Assembly: GCA_020310875.1 (NCBI GenBank)
Contig: CM035407.1
Location: 203,393,627 to 203,457,626, forward strand
Source of the DNA: Ceratopteris richardii
Lineage: Eukaryota > Streptophyta > Polypodiopsida > Polypodiales > Pteridaceae
Reading direction: 5' to 3'
Length of the DNA stretch: 64,000 bases
A model generated the notes under the pieces. The model searched no databases. It was not told the DNA's origin and worked only from the letters and a program-made list of their open reading frames with translations. Each line of letters begins with the position of its first letter. The stretch's first letter is position 1. The translations under genes were made by a program, and so were the position numbers. Shown here piece after piece: positions 1 to 10,740 of this stretch.

Positions 1-285
1 CCCCCTTCCACCCTCCGCCCTCCGCTCAACCCCCCCCTCACCGCACCCCCTTCCGCCCTCCGCCCTCCGCTCAACCCCCCCCTCACCCCCGCCAATTCCC
101 CCTCCAAACCCCCCCGCGACCCCGCCCAACCCCCCCCCCCCTCACCCCACCAATTCCCCCGCCAAACCCCTCCGCCCTCCGCACCCCCTTCCACCCTCCG
201 CCCCCGCACCCTTCCGCCCTCCGCCCTCCGCACCCCCTTCCGCCCTCCGCCCTCCGCTCAACCCCCCTCTCTTCCCCCGTCCCTT

Positions 286-335
<50 letters not shown>

Positions 336-1590
336 CCTCTCTCCCCCCTCCTTCTCTCTCTTCCCCCGCACCCTTCCGCCTCCGCCCTCCACACCCTCTT
401 CCCCCGCCCCGCACCCTTCCGCCCTCCGCCCACCTTCCCCGCCCAGTTCCCCCCGCAGCCCCCGCCCCCCTCCGCCCAGTTCCCCCCGCAGCCCCCTCCA
501 CCTAGCCCCCGCCCCCCTCCGCCCAGTTCCCCCCGTAGCCCCCTCCACCTAGCCCCGCCCCCCCGCCAATTCCCCCGCCAAACCCATCCGCACCCCCTTC
601 CGCCCTCCGCCCTCCGCTCAACCCCCCCCCTCACCCCCGCCAATTCCCCCTCCAAACCCCCCCCCGCGACCCCGCCCAACCCCCCCCCCTCACCCCACCA
701 ATTCCCCCGCCAAACCCCTCCGCCCTCCGCACCCCCTTCCGCCCTCCGCCCCCGCACCCTTCCGCCCTCCGCCCTCCGCACCCCCTTCCGCCCTCCGCTC
801 AACCCCCCCCTCACCCCCGCCAATTCCCCCTCCAAACCCCCCCGCGACCCCGCCCAACCCCCCCCTCACCCCACCAATTCCCCCGCCAAACCCCTCCGCC
901 CTCCGCACCCCCTTCCGGCCTCCGCCCCCGCACCCTTCCGCCCTCCGCCCTCCGCACCCCCTTCCGCCCTCCGCCCTCCGCTCAACCCCCCCCCTCACCC
1001 CCGCCAATTCCCCCTCCAAACCCCCCCGCGACCCCGCCCAACCCCCCCCTCACCCCACCAATTCCCCCGCCAAACCCCTCCGCCCTCCGCACCCCCTTCC
1101 GCCCTCCGCCCCCGCACCCTTCCGCCCTCCGCCCTCCGCACCCCCTTCCGGCCTCCGCCCCCGCACCCTTCCGCCCTCCGCCCTCCGCACCCCCTTCCGC
1201 CCTCCGCCCTCCGCTCAACCCCCCCCCTCACCCCCGCCAATTCCCCCTCCAAACCCCCCCGCGACCCCGCCCAACCCCCCCCTCACCCCACCAATTCCCC
1301 CGCCAAACCCCTCCGCCCTCCGCACCCCCTTCCGCCCTCCGCCCCCGCACCCTTCCGCCCTCCGCCCTCCGCACCCCCTTCCGCCCTCCGCCCTCCTCTC
1401 AACCCCCCCCTCACCCCACCAATTCCCCCGCCAAACCCCTCCGCCCTCCGCACCCCCTTCCGCCCTCCGCCCTTCGCTCAACCCCCCCCTCACCCCCGCC
1501 AATTCCCCCTCCAAACCCCCCCGCGACCCCGCCCAACCACCCCGCCTCCTCACACCATTCCCTCGCACCACCCCACCTCCTCACACCTCT
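1..1590. repeat. C-rich minisatellite block
   Basis: The plus strand is almost free of G outside CCG triplets and consists of reshuffled short blocks such as CCCTCCGCCCTCCG, CCACCAATTCCCCCGCC and CCGCGACCCCGCCCAACC. The CCGCGACCCCGCCC block recurs near 112, 663, 840, 1025, 1258 and 1522. Some neighbours are about 185 to 235 bases apart, so the array has an irregular higher-order unit. The minus strand is therefore a long series of G runs. Long Gly/Arg-rich reading frames here are composition artefacts. No gene is seen. Confidence 0.9.
291..330. repeat. (CT)n microsatellite
   Basis: This is an uninterrupted CT dinucleotide tract of about 40 bases inside the C-rich minisatellite. It is flanked by impure C/T-rich sequence up to about base 365. 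It is a pure simple-sequence repeat with no coding potential. Confidence 0.95.
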
Positions 1591-1922
1591 TCTTCACATC
1601 ACCCGCACATGCGTACAAACACACACTCACAATCGCAACACATACACAACCATACATATACACACACACCCTTCACACACACACATGCACATTCTCACAC
1701 ACATGGACACACCCCCTTCCACATCCCCATACACACACACACTCATACATACACAAACACATTCACGCACACACACATAAGCACAAACACATACATAACC
1801 TCATCCACGCACAAATACACTTTCACCCCACACATGCCCAAGCACACACACATACACAATCACGCACCCCCATAATTTCACACATACCCCCATGCGTATA
1901 CACACACATACACTCATCCAGA
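1591..1922. repeat. CA-rich degenerate microsatellite
   Basis: This is a long run of ACAC, CATACACA and CACATAC variants with few interruptions. It follows directly on the C-rich minisatellite. The His/Thr-rich reading frame at 1609-1875 is a translation of the repeat and is not a gene. Confidence 0.9.
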
Positions 1923-1953
1923 TGCTCGCACATGGGGCGATCGGAGGAGGGAG

Positions 1954-2268
1954 TTGAAGCATGGAAGCATAAATGACGCAATTGCGGTCTCCTCAGATTG
2001 GATCGGGAAAGAGCAGGCTTTGGGGCATGAGAAGGATGAACACCAAGATGATGCAGAGGATGTGTATATGAATGTTTCATTCTCCACCTCAGACGAAAAG
2101 GGGAATGCATTTGCACTCGCCGTATGTCTCACGGACATTACAAAAGGAGGGATATATGAAGTTTTTGGAGGTCCATTTGATGCCGAAGTCAATGATTGCC
2201 ATACCGCACAAGGAAATATAATAATAATCAAGGATGTTTGGTGTGAAAAGGTAAAAGTGTGTTGTTAA
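1954..2268 (+). CDS. Short hypothetical ORF, unrecognised
   Basis: This is an open frame of 104 codons starting at an ATG just after the CA repeat. The predicted product is acidic in its first half and has mixed composition unlike the flanking repeats, including an IYEVFGGPFDAE-like stretch near residues 65-77. I recognise no domain. The frame ends inside what may be the start of an LTR (from 2260). No intron signal, promoter or neighbour supports it as a complete gene. It could be an exon fragment, a transposon relic or chance. Confidence that it is a real protein is low. Confidence 0.2.
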   Translation: MKHGSINDAIAVSSDWIGKEQALGHEKDEHQDDAEDVYMNVSFSTSDEKGNAFALAVCLTDITKGGIYEVFGGPFDAEVNDCHTAQGNIIIIKDVWCEKVKVCC

Positions 2269-2954
2269 GAGTAAAAGTGGCCGCCAACCATTCACGGCGA
2301 CTACCTATTTTTGTGGATCTAATTCAAATCAAGTGGAATATTTGACCTACCCCCCAATTTTGGGTGATTAACCGGCGCGTGATCAGTGGACGTGAAGATT
2401 CGGCAAGGCTCTCTTGGCCTATTGAGACCTATAAAATCAAGGGATTTGTGCTCATTTGGGTACACTGAGGGTACATGTTCACGCAACAATTTTTGAGACA
2501 CGGTGGTTCGTGTATACGTGCAGAAGTCCTCTCTTGCACTTGGTGGTTTCAAGCCTATTGTAGGAGCTACTCTGTAGTGTGTATGCAGAGGGTAGGCTTC
2601 TCAGTGGAGGGCTATGAGCACTATAGTGTAAGAGAGTAGCTTGGATTCTTCTTCTTTTCTGTGAGTCAGTGATTGTTGATTAGGTTCTATCCTCTGGAGA
2701 AATTCTTTGTATTGTTCTGAGTTAGTCTGCATATGAGTGGCCCCTTATGCGGATGGGAAGAATCTGTTGTGTTAGAGTTATTTACTTTTAGAGTGGCTTG
2801 TTAGCCCTAAGCTTGCGGCTCGTTAGCACAAAGTTTGCACTTTTGAGCATCACTCTGCCCAACCTTGTAATCACCTGATTTGAATCAAGAAGTGTACGGT
2901 CTTCTTTGGTCATTTGTTGTCCATATTTTTTCGAAGTATTTACCACTCTGTGCA
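2260..2954 (+). repeat. Possible LTR with degenerate primer site
   Basis: The stretch starts TGTTGTTAAG and ends CTCTGTGCA, giving TG...CA termini. It contains a TATA-like CTATAAAATC near 2429. It is followed at 2960 by TGGTATCTACC, whose first seven bases match the usual copia primer site TGGTATCAGAGC. A partner LTR is not in the window and no copia coding sequence follows, so this would be a solo or truncated LTR. The assignment rests on termini and position only. Confidence 0.25.
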
Positions 2955-3092
2955 ATCCGTGGTATCTACCTGCTCACAGAAATGTTAAAGGGTATATTTC
3001 CCTAAAGAGAACCCCCCTTGAGTAGGCGACGTACTGGATGTGTTAATCTTTAACCTCTACTTTTGTTAAAAGCGGATACCCGAGTACCTCCT

Positions 3093-3311
3093 CTACACTA
3101 AAATAACTGATACCTTCTTGGGATCCATCTGAACCCCATCGGCTGAAATCACATGCCCTAGATACTCTATCATCGAAAGAAACAACTGTGTCTTCTCCAG
3201 ATTTACATACAGTTGATTTTCTTTTAAAATATTCAACACAAATCTTAAATGGTTTTCATGCTCATGCAAAGTCCCACTATACACTAGCAAATCATCCACA
3301 AAATCATGCAT
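3093..3311 (-). pseudogene. Gypsy RT C-terminal half, family A (inverted)
   Basis: The minus strand encodes about 70 residues beginning just before the FVDDLLVYS active-site motif of Ty3/gypsy reverse transcriptase. It continues through an LEKTQLFLS and IEYLGHVIS segment to DPKKV. It lies head to head with the N-terminal half of the same domain on the plus strand (3312-3957), so the RT has been broken and one half inverted. There is no start codon context or complete domain. The fragment is non-functional. Confidence 0.85.
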
Positions 3312-3957
3312 GTTTTTTTCGTTTGTTGAGATGGATTCATGCAGTCATGGGGACTCAAGTTGGAATGCTCCAGCACTTTCAGCCAAAGTGAGAGCAGAAT
3401 TCCAAAAGTTGTTTTTAAAGGAATTACCATCGGGTTTTCCTCCTTGCAGGAATATAGAGCATAGAATCAAATTGGTACAAGAGCGAGTCTGACCGCTCGA
3501 CCACCATTTCGAATGAGTTTGCAGGAGGAAAATGAAGTTTGCAAGGTTGTGGACGAGTATCTTCAAAAACGGCGGATTAGACCCAGCTATTCACCCTTTG
3601 CTGCACCAGTTCTTCTTGTGAAGAAGAAGAACGGATCTTATAGGATATGTGTCGATTATCGAGCACTCAATAAGATCACTATTAAACATAGATATCCCAT
3701 GCCCCGGATTGATGATCTTTTGGATGCTCTAGGTGGAGCCATTGTGTTTAGTAAGATAGATTTAAAGAGTGGCTATGATCAGATTAGAGTAAAAGATCAT
3801 GATGTACATAAGACAGCTTTCAGCACCCGTTTTGGTCATTATGAGTATTTGTTCATGCCCTTTGGTTTGACAAATCTCCAGCTACATTTATGATGTTATT
3901 GAATGATATCTTACAACCTTTCATAGGAAAGTGTGTTGTTGATTTTGCGAATGATGT
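3312..3957 (+). pseudogene. Gypsy protease-RT linker and RT N-half, family A
   Basis: The first part encodes the linker VRAEFQKLFLKELPSGFPP that joins protease and RT in this family. After a frameshift near 3500, a 126-codon frame (3513-3893) gives the RT fingers and palm: [53 protein letters not shown] and MPFGLTN. A further shift near 3880 leads to NDILQPF and a degenerate FANDV where the catalytic FVDDL should be. It then runs directly into a minus-strand LTR. RT synthesises element cDNA, but this copy is dead. Confidence 0.88.
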
Positions 3958-4168
3958 GTGTGCCACTTTCCTCCCATCCATTTATATCCTCTTGTACCTA
4001 AAATAGCAGTGATCTGGAATGATCTAGCATCACCATGTGGCCAGCATGCAACACTCATCCCCACTAACCATCAAATACCTTAGGATATACCCCCGAGCTT
4101 AGGACCTTGGCTAACTAGCCCTCGTCACACACACACATAGAATGGTCTCTATAGACCAATGTCTGACA
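3958..4168 (-). repeat. Partial 3' LTR of family A
   Basis: Read on the minus strand, the LTR begins TGTCAGACATTG at 4168, directly after a polypurine tract. It includes GGCTAGTTAGCCAAGGTCC and a TATA-like GGATATAAATGG. It aligns by eye with the plus-strand LTR at 30543-30845. It is cut off at 3958, where RT sequence begins, so about 90 bases of the LTR end are missing. Confidence 0.8.
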
Positions 4169-4185
4169 CTCTCTCCCCCTTCTAA
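4169..4185 (-). other. Polypurine tract of family A element
   Basis: On the minus strand the sequence AGAAGGGGGAGAGAG immediately precedes the LTR start TGTCAGACA. This is the expected priming site for plus-strand DNA synthesis in LTR retrotransposons. The same tract precedes the LTRs at 30543 (plus) and 31553 (minus). Confidence 0.8.
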
Positions 4186-5139
4186 AGATCATTGTCCTCA
4201 ATGATCAATGAGGGAAAGTACTTGCGAATGAGAGCTGGTGATTCCCAAGTGGAGTCAGTAAGTGGTAATCCTCTCCAAGCTACCAGATACTCTTAGATGA
4301 CATGATTCCTTAACCGTTTTTGTCTCCTATCTAGTATTCTATCTGGAGAATGATCTGCTCTATCATTTTCCTGCAAAGAAACAATACCCTCTATTAGATT
4401 ATCCTCCCTAGATATATACTTTCTTAGTTTACTGACATGAAACACTGGATGGACTCTGCAACTCTAATCCGTATGCAACATCACTCAACTTCTTTACTAT
4501 CTTCCAAGGTCCACAATACCTTGGTGATAGCTTACTACACTTCCCTTTGGACAATGAAGTAGATCTAGCTGGTACCTGAAGGAAAACTCGGTCTCCTTCC
4601 TCAAAGGATCTAGGAGATCTTTTCCTATTAGCATACTCTTTTGTTCTATCAGCTGCTTGCTGCATCTTGGCTTTAGCTATTTCAAGGTTTGCTTGGAGAT
4701 TTGCTAAGAATTCGGAAGCACTAGGACATTTCTTAGGCATTCCTATGGTACTGGGAGCAGTGGGATTCATACCATAGTTCATCTCAAAAGGAGACATCCC
4801 AGTCACCTTGTGAGGTCTATTGTTATAAGCAAACTCTACTAGTGGCAAATAACTATCCCAATCTGTCTGTCTCTCAGACACATGCCCACAACATATCCTC
4901 TAGAATTTGGTTGACCCTCTCGGTCTGACCATCTGTCTGTGGATGATTATCACTACTCATTTTTAGTGACACTTTCAGTTTATCAAATACAAACTTCCAA
5001 AAATGTCCTATAAATCTGACATCCCTATCTGAGACTATGGATGTTGGTAACCCATGCAATCTGAAGACATGATGGATAAACAACTTTGCTACCTATGGAG
5101 CTTCTATCGTCTCCTGCGTGGGTATGAAATGAGCCATCT
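4186..5139 (-). pseudogene. Gypsy integrase C-half with chromodomain, family A
   Basis: On the minus strand the order is SIVSDRDVRF (second catalytic Asp), HPQTDGQTERVNQ (catalytic Glu, DX35E spacing), YNNRPHKVTGMSPFEMNYG, then CGPWKIVKKL. A degraded C-terminal part follows, with a chromodomain-like SPDRIL...EYL...W tail near 4186-4350. A 2-bp deletion near 4878 breaks the frame between residues equivalent to ML-A-V and SERQTDW. The integrase would join cDNA to the genome, and the chromodomain would steer it to chromatin. Upstream the frame joins directly to gag at about 5139, so protease, RT and RNase H are deleted. Confidence 0.85.
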
Positions 5140-5568
5140 ATGTGGGACATCCATAAGGTTATAACTGGCCTGCTGAATCTTGTGCCTATCATCAATGGTA
5201 TGACACAGGCGGAAGCACTATTCCCACTTGCTGAGCCACTGCTCAACCGCGTGAGCAGTCCTATCGCTAGTTGAGCCATGATATCTTGGTGGCTTAAGAT
5301 CCTTAAGCTGCCATCTAGCTTCTCTAACTAAGACGCTATCTCTAGGGACTTCTGAAGTTCGATGCTCATCTGGAGCATCTACCTCCATCTCTAGCAAATC
5401 AGAATCGAGTGGCTCTTCTTCTTTCTTGGAACCACACACGTGTTCCAAGATATCTTGAAGAGAACTCTCTAAGAATGAAAGTATATTATTCATGGCTTGA
5501 ATTTGATCAACTGGAGGTTCTGGCATAAGGGTATCTGTCCTAGCAAGTGATGATGGTTCGGGTTCCAT
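5140..5568 (-). pseudogene. Gag N-terminal fragment, family A
   Basis: The 116-codon frame starts with ATG at 5568 and has an acidic N-terminus, then ARWQLKDLKPPRYHG and AVEQWLSKWE. This is the start of the capsid region of the family. A stop follows the KWE, and in the same frame CFRLCHTIDDRHKIQQASYN continues to about 5140. There it fuses to integrase at the shared short sequence ATAGATGGCTC. The matching gag segment of the plus-strand copy starts at 8308. Gag forms the particle, but this one is truncated and lacks a zinc knuckle. Confidence 0.75.
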
Positions 5569-5800
5569 GCTAGGACTAAAGGCAAATAACTTTTCTTTTG
5601 GTTTTCTCCTTTTTTTCTTTTTCTTTTAAATACACTAATCAAACATATGTACTAGTGGCAAGCAAAAAAAAAAACCAATCAAAGCCTTTGCTTAACAGGA
5701 AAAGACAAAAGAAAGACAAGTGGTTCTTTTTCTGCAAAGAATGCACCATGCACAAGAAGAATATGCTAGAAGAGCAGAAGAATCTCATTAGATCTTTATT

Positions 5801-7948
5801 TCAATTAAAAATAAATAAATTGAATAAAATATCTTTGGAGCTCACCAAGTAGTATGTTATGTCTTTGGCACCCCATGCCTCTATGATGGTTTCTATAAGC
5901 TCTGTGGTCACCTTTCTAAAATTTGTCACATACCTTTTTGATGTTACCTGCTGCCTCATGATCTTAAAAATATTATCTAGTTTGACCCACACCTCCATTC
6001 TCTTTTTTTCTATTTTTGGTTTGCTTTTTACATTAGTCGTGACCTCACAAAATTTTTTCCAACAATTCCACATGGCATTTAGTTCTTTGTCATCATGGTT
6101 GCTAAAGAATCTCCTTGCTTTTGCACCTCCCATTGGGACATCCTGTAGTACATCACCTGTATTTTGTGAAAGCTTTGGATCTTTTCTTAGATGAACATCA
6201 CCACCATGAAATCCCATTTCTGAAAGAAGAAATTCACATTTTTTAATGCATTCATTTGCAAGAATTGTGGGCTTGATAGAATATGCATAATCCAAGTGAA
6301 GACGGACCAACTTGTCAATGATTCTTAACTCTGCATGTAGTGTACATATGTGTACATTTGTCAATGCTATTGGAAGTATGGGATCCCAAATCATTGAAGA
6401 AGATGAGTAGTTATGAAGAATAACATTTTGTCTGGAAGGAGCCTCTTCAGCCTCATCTCTAGCAATCCATCCATTTGTGCCTGGGCTTTGCATGCCGTAC
6501 AAGCAAGGGTACTTAGAATTTGCTCCCCCACTTATACCAAACATGCATTTGAGTGTCTTTAGATCTCCACTCAAATGCCACTCAACTTGAAAGTTCCCGT
6601 ATTCTTTGACATTCAACAATTCTCCTGCATGATGCCATTGGATAACATTTGGAATGTTTGTCTGTGAGAATAATCATTTAAGTGTTTTATGGCTCTCAGA
6701 TGGAACTTGAGCACAGCCAACCCACCATAACTCCATTTTTTTTTGTACTTTCAGAGACGGAGTATCCGATTTCCCAAGGCTATAGTCCAACGCTTTGTTC
6801 ATCAGTGCAATACTTATTCTCACCATCTTTTGATGTTTTTTAAGCTCAGCTTCATCAAGTTTGATTACAAATTTCAATAGACCAAAACTTTCATGTTCTT
6901 TTGTATTATAGAACTGAACCATGTATGTTTGAAGTTTTATAACATCTATCCATATGTTGTTAAATGCATTGTATGTGAAATGTAATTTTTGTTTTCCTAC
7001 TTCATAAGGCATGTTACCATGAATATGTTTATATTCACCAAATACTGATGTGATCTTCTTATTCAAGGAGAGCCGAGACTTTCCTACATGATGGGGTCTA
7101 GGCAATCCAAAACTTCTAACTTTGTTAAATTATAAAAATTCACACCAAACTTTTGAAATTGCTCTATAACCTTTGCTATTCACTCCGACACTATCACAAA
7201 TCTTCTGAATTTGAGATGGTTCTAGTAATAGATTCATTTCTATCATGAGTTTTTGAAAAACAAAGCGTTTCAAGCATGTATTTTCATTCAGTTTCAATAG
7301 TCTTAAAACATCATTTTGACTCAAAGTTTCATTACAGAAATGTACGCACTCAAAACTGCTCGACATATTGAAACCTAGCACATTTGTCACATGATCTCTA
7401 ACAATTTTCATTCTTTTCTTTTTCTGGCCAGATTTTTCAGTCAAATCTAAAAAAGGTTTTACTCGTTTTGATCGCATTCTCAAACCTATAGGAGTTTCTT
7501 TCATTTTTTTTAAAGACTCTAATTGAGAAGATAAAGTGGATAATTTGTTTTCTAGCTCCCTCATATGTAAATCCTTCTGGTGTAGTGTGTTTTGTAAATA
7601 GTTTATGTATTGTACATAATTCCTTGAAATATCCCACAGCCTTGAACAATAGCCTCGTAAACCATCCTCACCATCTCCTACAAATCTAATCAGATCATAA
7701 AGATTATGAAAAGGGGGGTACCTTCCAGTTTTTGGATCGATTGGATAAACAGATCCATCTGTCCATATGTCGATATGTTTCTTGCCTTCCTTTCGCAATC
7801 CATCCACTTCAGGAGGATGAAGAGCCCTTCGGGATACTTTTCTTGTCGTCGCATACTCTTGACTAACTGCAATGTTGATATGGAACTTTTCACAATGATT
7901 TCGATTGTTTGAAAGCTCAGCAAGAGTATTTGGGTTAACATTCTCCAT
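5801..7948 (-). pseudogene. Unassigned, possibly transposase-like reading frame with two stops
   Basis: Three blocks on the minus strand (7948-7130, 7129-6674, 6673-5801) are all in one frame, separated only by TAA at 7130-7132 and TGA at 6674-6676, about 716 codons in all. Block 1 has a PPFHNLYDLI segment, a likely coiled coil at residues 112-150 and a basic KRVK/KKKRMK region. Block 3 has SGDLKTLKCMFGISGG followed by YPCLYG, then HICTLHAELRIIDKL. A GDxK strand, a Cys pair and a later LH helix suggest a nuclease-type transposase core, but I cannot place it in a named family. It could instead be a decayed host gene. Codon composition differs clearly from the retroelements on both sides. Readthrough or small introns are not excluded. 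Confidence 0.55.
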
Positions 7949-8053
7949 GGTTTGCTATGAAAAATGACAGGCAAGTGTCTAAAATGACGTGAAAGAGAGA
8001 AACAGGCCTAGTATGAAAAGTAGAGTAAAAAAACTCAAAACATCATCAGCACA

Positions 8054-8063
8054 CATTATATAG
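8054..8063 (-). promoter_or_regulatory. Possible TATA box of the 5801-7948 frame
   Basis: On the minus strand CTATATAATG lies about 105-115 bases upstream of the ATG at 7948. That is a reasonable TATA position for a plant gene with a short leader. The region 7949-8307 otherwise contains no gene. I found no clear terminal inverted repeats at either end of the reading frame. The call rests on motif and distance only. Confidence 0.3.
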
Positions 8064-8307
8064 GTCCGTGAACAAGAGGAAAATATTTTGATCAGCGCCC
8101 GGTGAGCACAAACTTTGAGGCGTAAGATATCACACAAACTTTTCATGATTATCATACAAGTTTCTCTCTCTTCAAAATTTGTATAAGATACGTTTTAAAT
8201 GAACTTACACAGAATTTCTTAAAGGATTTGACAACTTTAATCCAGATTAAGAACAACTAATTGAAATCCTTACACGGCCCATTTTGGGCCATTTTTCACC
8301 CTAATGA

Positions 8308-8995
8308 AGTGGGAACAGTGCTTCCGTTTGTGTCATATCACTGATGATAGGCAAAAGATTCAGTAAGCCACTTATAACCTTATGGATGTCACACATAGGT
8401 GGTGGTGTAAGATAGACTAGGATAAGAAAGAACCCATGACATGGGATCAATTTAAAATCCTATTTTATAACAATTTTGAACCACCTAATGAAAGTTCTAG
8501 ACCATAAGGAATATGCAGATAGGTATAGAGAGGTACTTCTTAAAGTATCTGATACCATTCCAGAATTTCTTCAAGTCCACAAGTTTGTTTTGGGACTCAG
8601 AGAAACTATCCGACCTTTAGTGAGGAAGGAGCGGTGTCACTCTTTGGCAGAGGCCACAGAGATGGCTTTGGTTTATGAGGACGGCCATAGGAGCACAGGT
8701 TCCCAGGGCTAGAGATCCCCATGGACTAGGGTTAGCTGACCTTTCCATACTTCGACTCCTAGTTCGGTCAATGCACAGCCTTCTAGGTAGGCTAAGCAGG
8801 TGCACATGATCCAGACTATCTCGGGAGGAAAGAGAAAAGTGTCTTCTCTAGCTGAGAGGGCATATAACCGATCTATTCTTACCCCTCAGCAGAAAGAGAA
8901 AGGCACTGAAAGAGGGTTTGTGCTATGGTTGCTCAGGGCAGCACTTGTATAAGGATTGTCCTGAAAAGAAAAAGATAGCAGCCACCATAGTCATA
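8308..8995 (+). pseudogene. Gag C-terminal part with zinc knuckle, family A
   Basis: The sequence resumes exactly where the minus-strand copy has KWExCFRL. Frameshifted pieces read as the DDRxKIQ, WDQFKILFYNNFEPPNE and EYADRYREVLLKV segments, with a clean 78-codon frame at 8476-8712 including LGLRETIRPLV. A zinc knuckle CYGCSGQHLYKDC lies at 8921-8959 with CX2CX3HX4C spacing. Gag packages the element RNA. Stops at 8710 and elsewhere inactivate it. The region continues into protease. Confidence 0.75.
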
Positions 8996-9067
8996 AATCC
9001 GACTTAGGGAGGGGGTGGGAGTGAGGGTGAGTTTGGGGATTCCCCATCTCCATTATCATCTCCCATA

Positions 9068-9661
9068 GTGGCCATGACAATCACTAAAAACATTCCAGCT
9101 ATGCCAGATGTTGTGCTTTTGCTAGTGGCACAGAAAGGATACCAATTCCCAGATACTGAGCTTATTGTCATGAGAGGAGTCATGGCAGGACAGCCTGCCA
9201 AGGTACTCTTTGACACAGGTTCGACTCATAATGTTATTAGTTCCCGATTAGTCAAGAGATTACGCTTAGACACGGTACAGTCAGATTATACTTATGCCGT
9301 AGAGCTAGCCAACGGGAAGGGAACTGAGACTTGGGATAGACGATTAGTTGATCTTCCTATTCAAATCAAGTCATATGAGGACAAATTGGACTTTGAGATA
9401 GCGAGATTAGCTCGATTCGACATAGTTCTTAGTAAGAAGTGGCATGCGAGGAAGAAACTAGTCATTGATTTTGCTTCGCATGCATATCAGTTCGAGCACA
9501 AGGGAAGGAGATTACTGATCCGTGGAGAACCAGATCTCCAAGAGATGCGATTAGTGATTGCTACCAAGTTGCTCAAAATTGATTGTGAGTTTATTTTATT
9601 TTCTATATTGTATGCATTCATCGTGTATTATGATGAATTCATGCAATCATGGAGACTCTAG
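9068..9661 (+). pseudogene. Retropepsin (protease) of family A
   Basis: The 197-codon frame contains the retropepsin signature VLFDTGSTHNVIS with catalytic Asp at residue 49. It then has the ELANGKGTETWD flap region and a degenerate FDIVLSKKWH, where related proteins have a GMDWL-type motif. The enzyme would cleave the Gag-Pol polyprotein. The domain is nearly full length and uninterrupted, but its frame ends at 9661 in the linker before RT, where a C-to-T change creates a stop. Upstream gag is in another frame. This is the best preserved domain of the outer element. Confidence 0.8.
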
Positions 9662-10738
9662 TTGGAATGCTCTAACACTTTCAGCAAAAGTGAGAGCAGA
9701 ATTCCAAGAGTTGTCCTTGAAAGAATTACAGAAAAGGGCTGATTAGACCTCGCTATTCACCCTTTGCAGCACCAGTTCTCCTAGTGAAGAAGAAAGACGG
9801 ATCTTATAGGATGTGTGTCGCCTATCAAGCACTCAATAAGATTGTTGTCAGACATATATATCCTATGTCCAGGATTAATGATCTTTTAGACACTCTAGGT
9901 GGAGCCGTTGTATTTAGTAAAATAGATTTCATAAGTGGCTACCATCAGATTAGAGTAAGAGATCATAATAAGACTCAATTAATCCAGATAAGACTTAGTT
10001 GCTTCTTTCGAGGAGAGAGTATCTATTGATGGTGTTCAGTTGGATCCTAAGAAGGTTTCAGTTATATTAGTTTCACTCCTCAGGATGAGGGGCACATATG
10101 GTCATTTCTAGGACTTTCTAATTTCTATAAAAAATTCCTCTATTTTCATTCGTCAATAGCACTGTCTATGATGAACTTGCTTCAATGTAAGGTTTCTTTG
10201 CATGGAAGCAAGAGTAGCAAGATAGTTTTGATACTCTGCAAAAAATTGTTTCAGTGGCTCCGCTACTCAAAGTCGCAGGATCCTCTTTGAGTTAGAGACC
10301 GATGATAGTGGCATAAGCCATAGGGACTGTTTTGAGCCAAGATGACAGGCCAATAGCTTCAGAGAGTAAGAAATAGACCAGTGCATAGTGCAATTGGCAA
10401 ATGCATGAACAAGAGTTATATGTAGTGGTGTATTCACTTAAAGTCTGCATACACTATCTTCATGGTGCAGACTTTAAGTTATACACAGAGCACCATATAC
10501 TTAAGTATTAGTCAGCCAGATCTTTGAGGCAGTCGGGCTCGTTGGGCTGAGTTCATATAGGAATTTCACATGGAAATCTTATATAGAAGAGCAAAGAGAA
10601 TATAGTTGATGATATATTACCATGGATAATGTATCAAATGAGCTTTACAATTCTAGAAAGCTCATTGCTTCAAGAGATAAAGGAAGCACAGGTGGAAGAT
10701 CCACATTTGAGCCATCAGTGATGACTCTATTATAGGTG
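9662..10738 (+). pseudogene. Decayed RT and RNase H of family A
   Basis: RT pieces include LVKKKDGSYRMCV, YPMSRINDLLDTLGG and FSKIDFISGYHQIRV. The reading then jumps, after an internal deletion near 9975, to sequence equivalent to the KTQL...EYLGHVISADG segment, so the FVDD active site is lost. RNase H pieces follow in changing frames: FLGLSNFYKKF, HEQELYVVVYSLKV and YQMSFTILESSLLQEIKEAQVEDP. The region has many stops and cannot make enzyme. Confidence 0.75.
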
Positions 10739-10740
10739 AC

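Noticed and set aside
83-1571. Long Gly/Arg/Trp-rich minus-strand reading frames
   Set aside because: They are translations of the C-rich minisatellite in several overlapping frames and show no domain structure.
1609-1875. His/Thr-rich ORF
   Set aside because: It is the CA-rich microsatellite translated.
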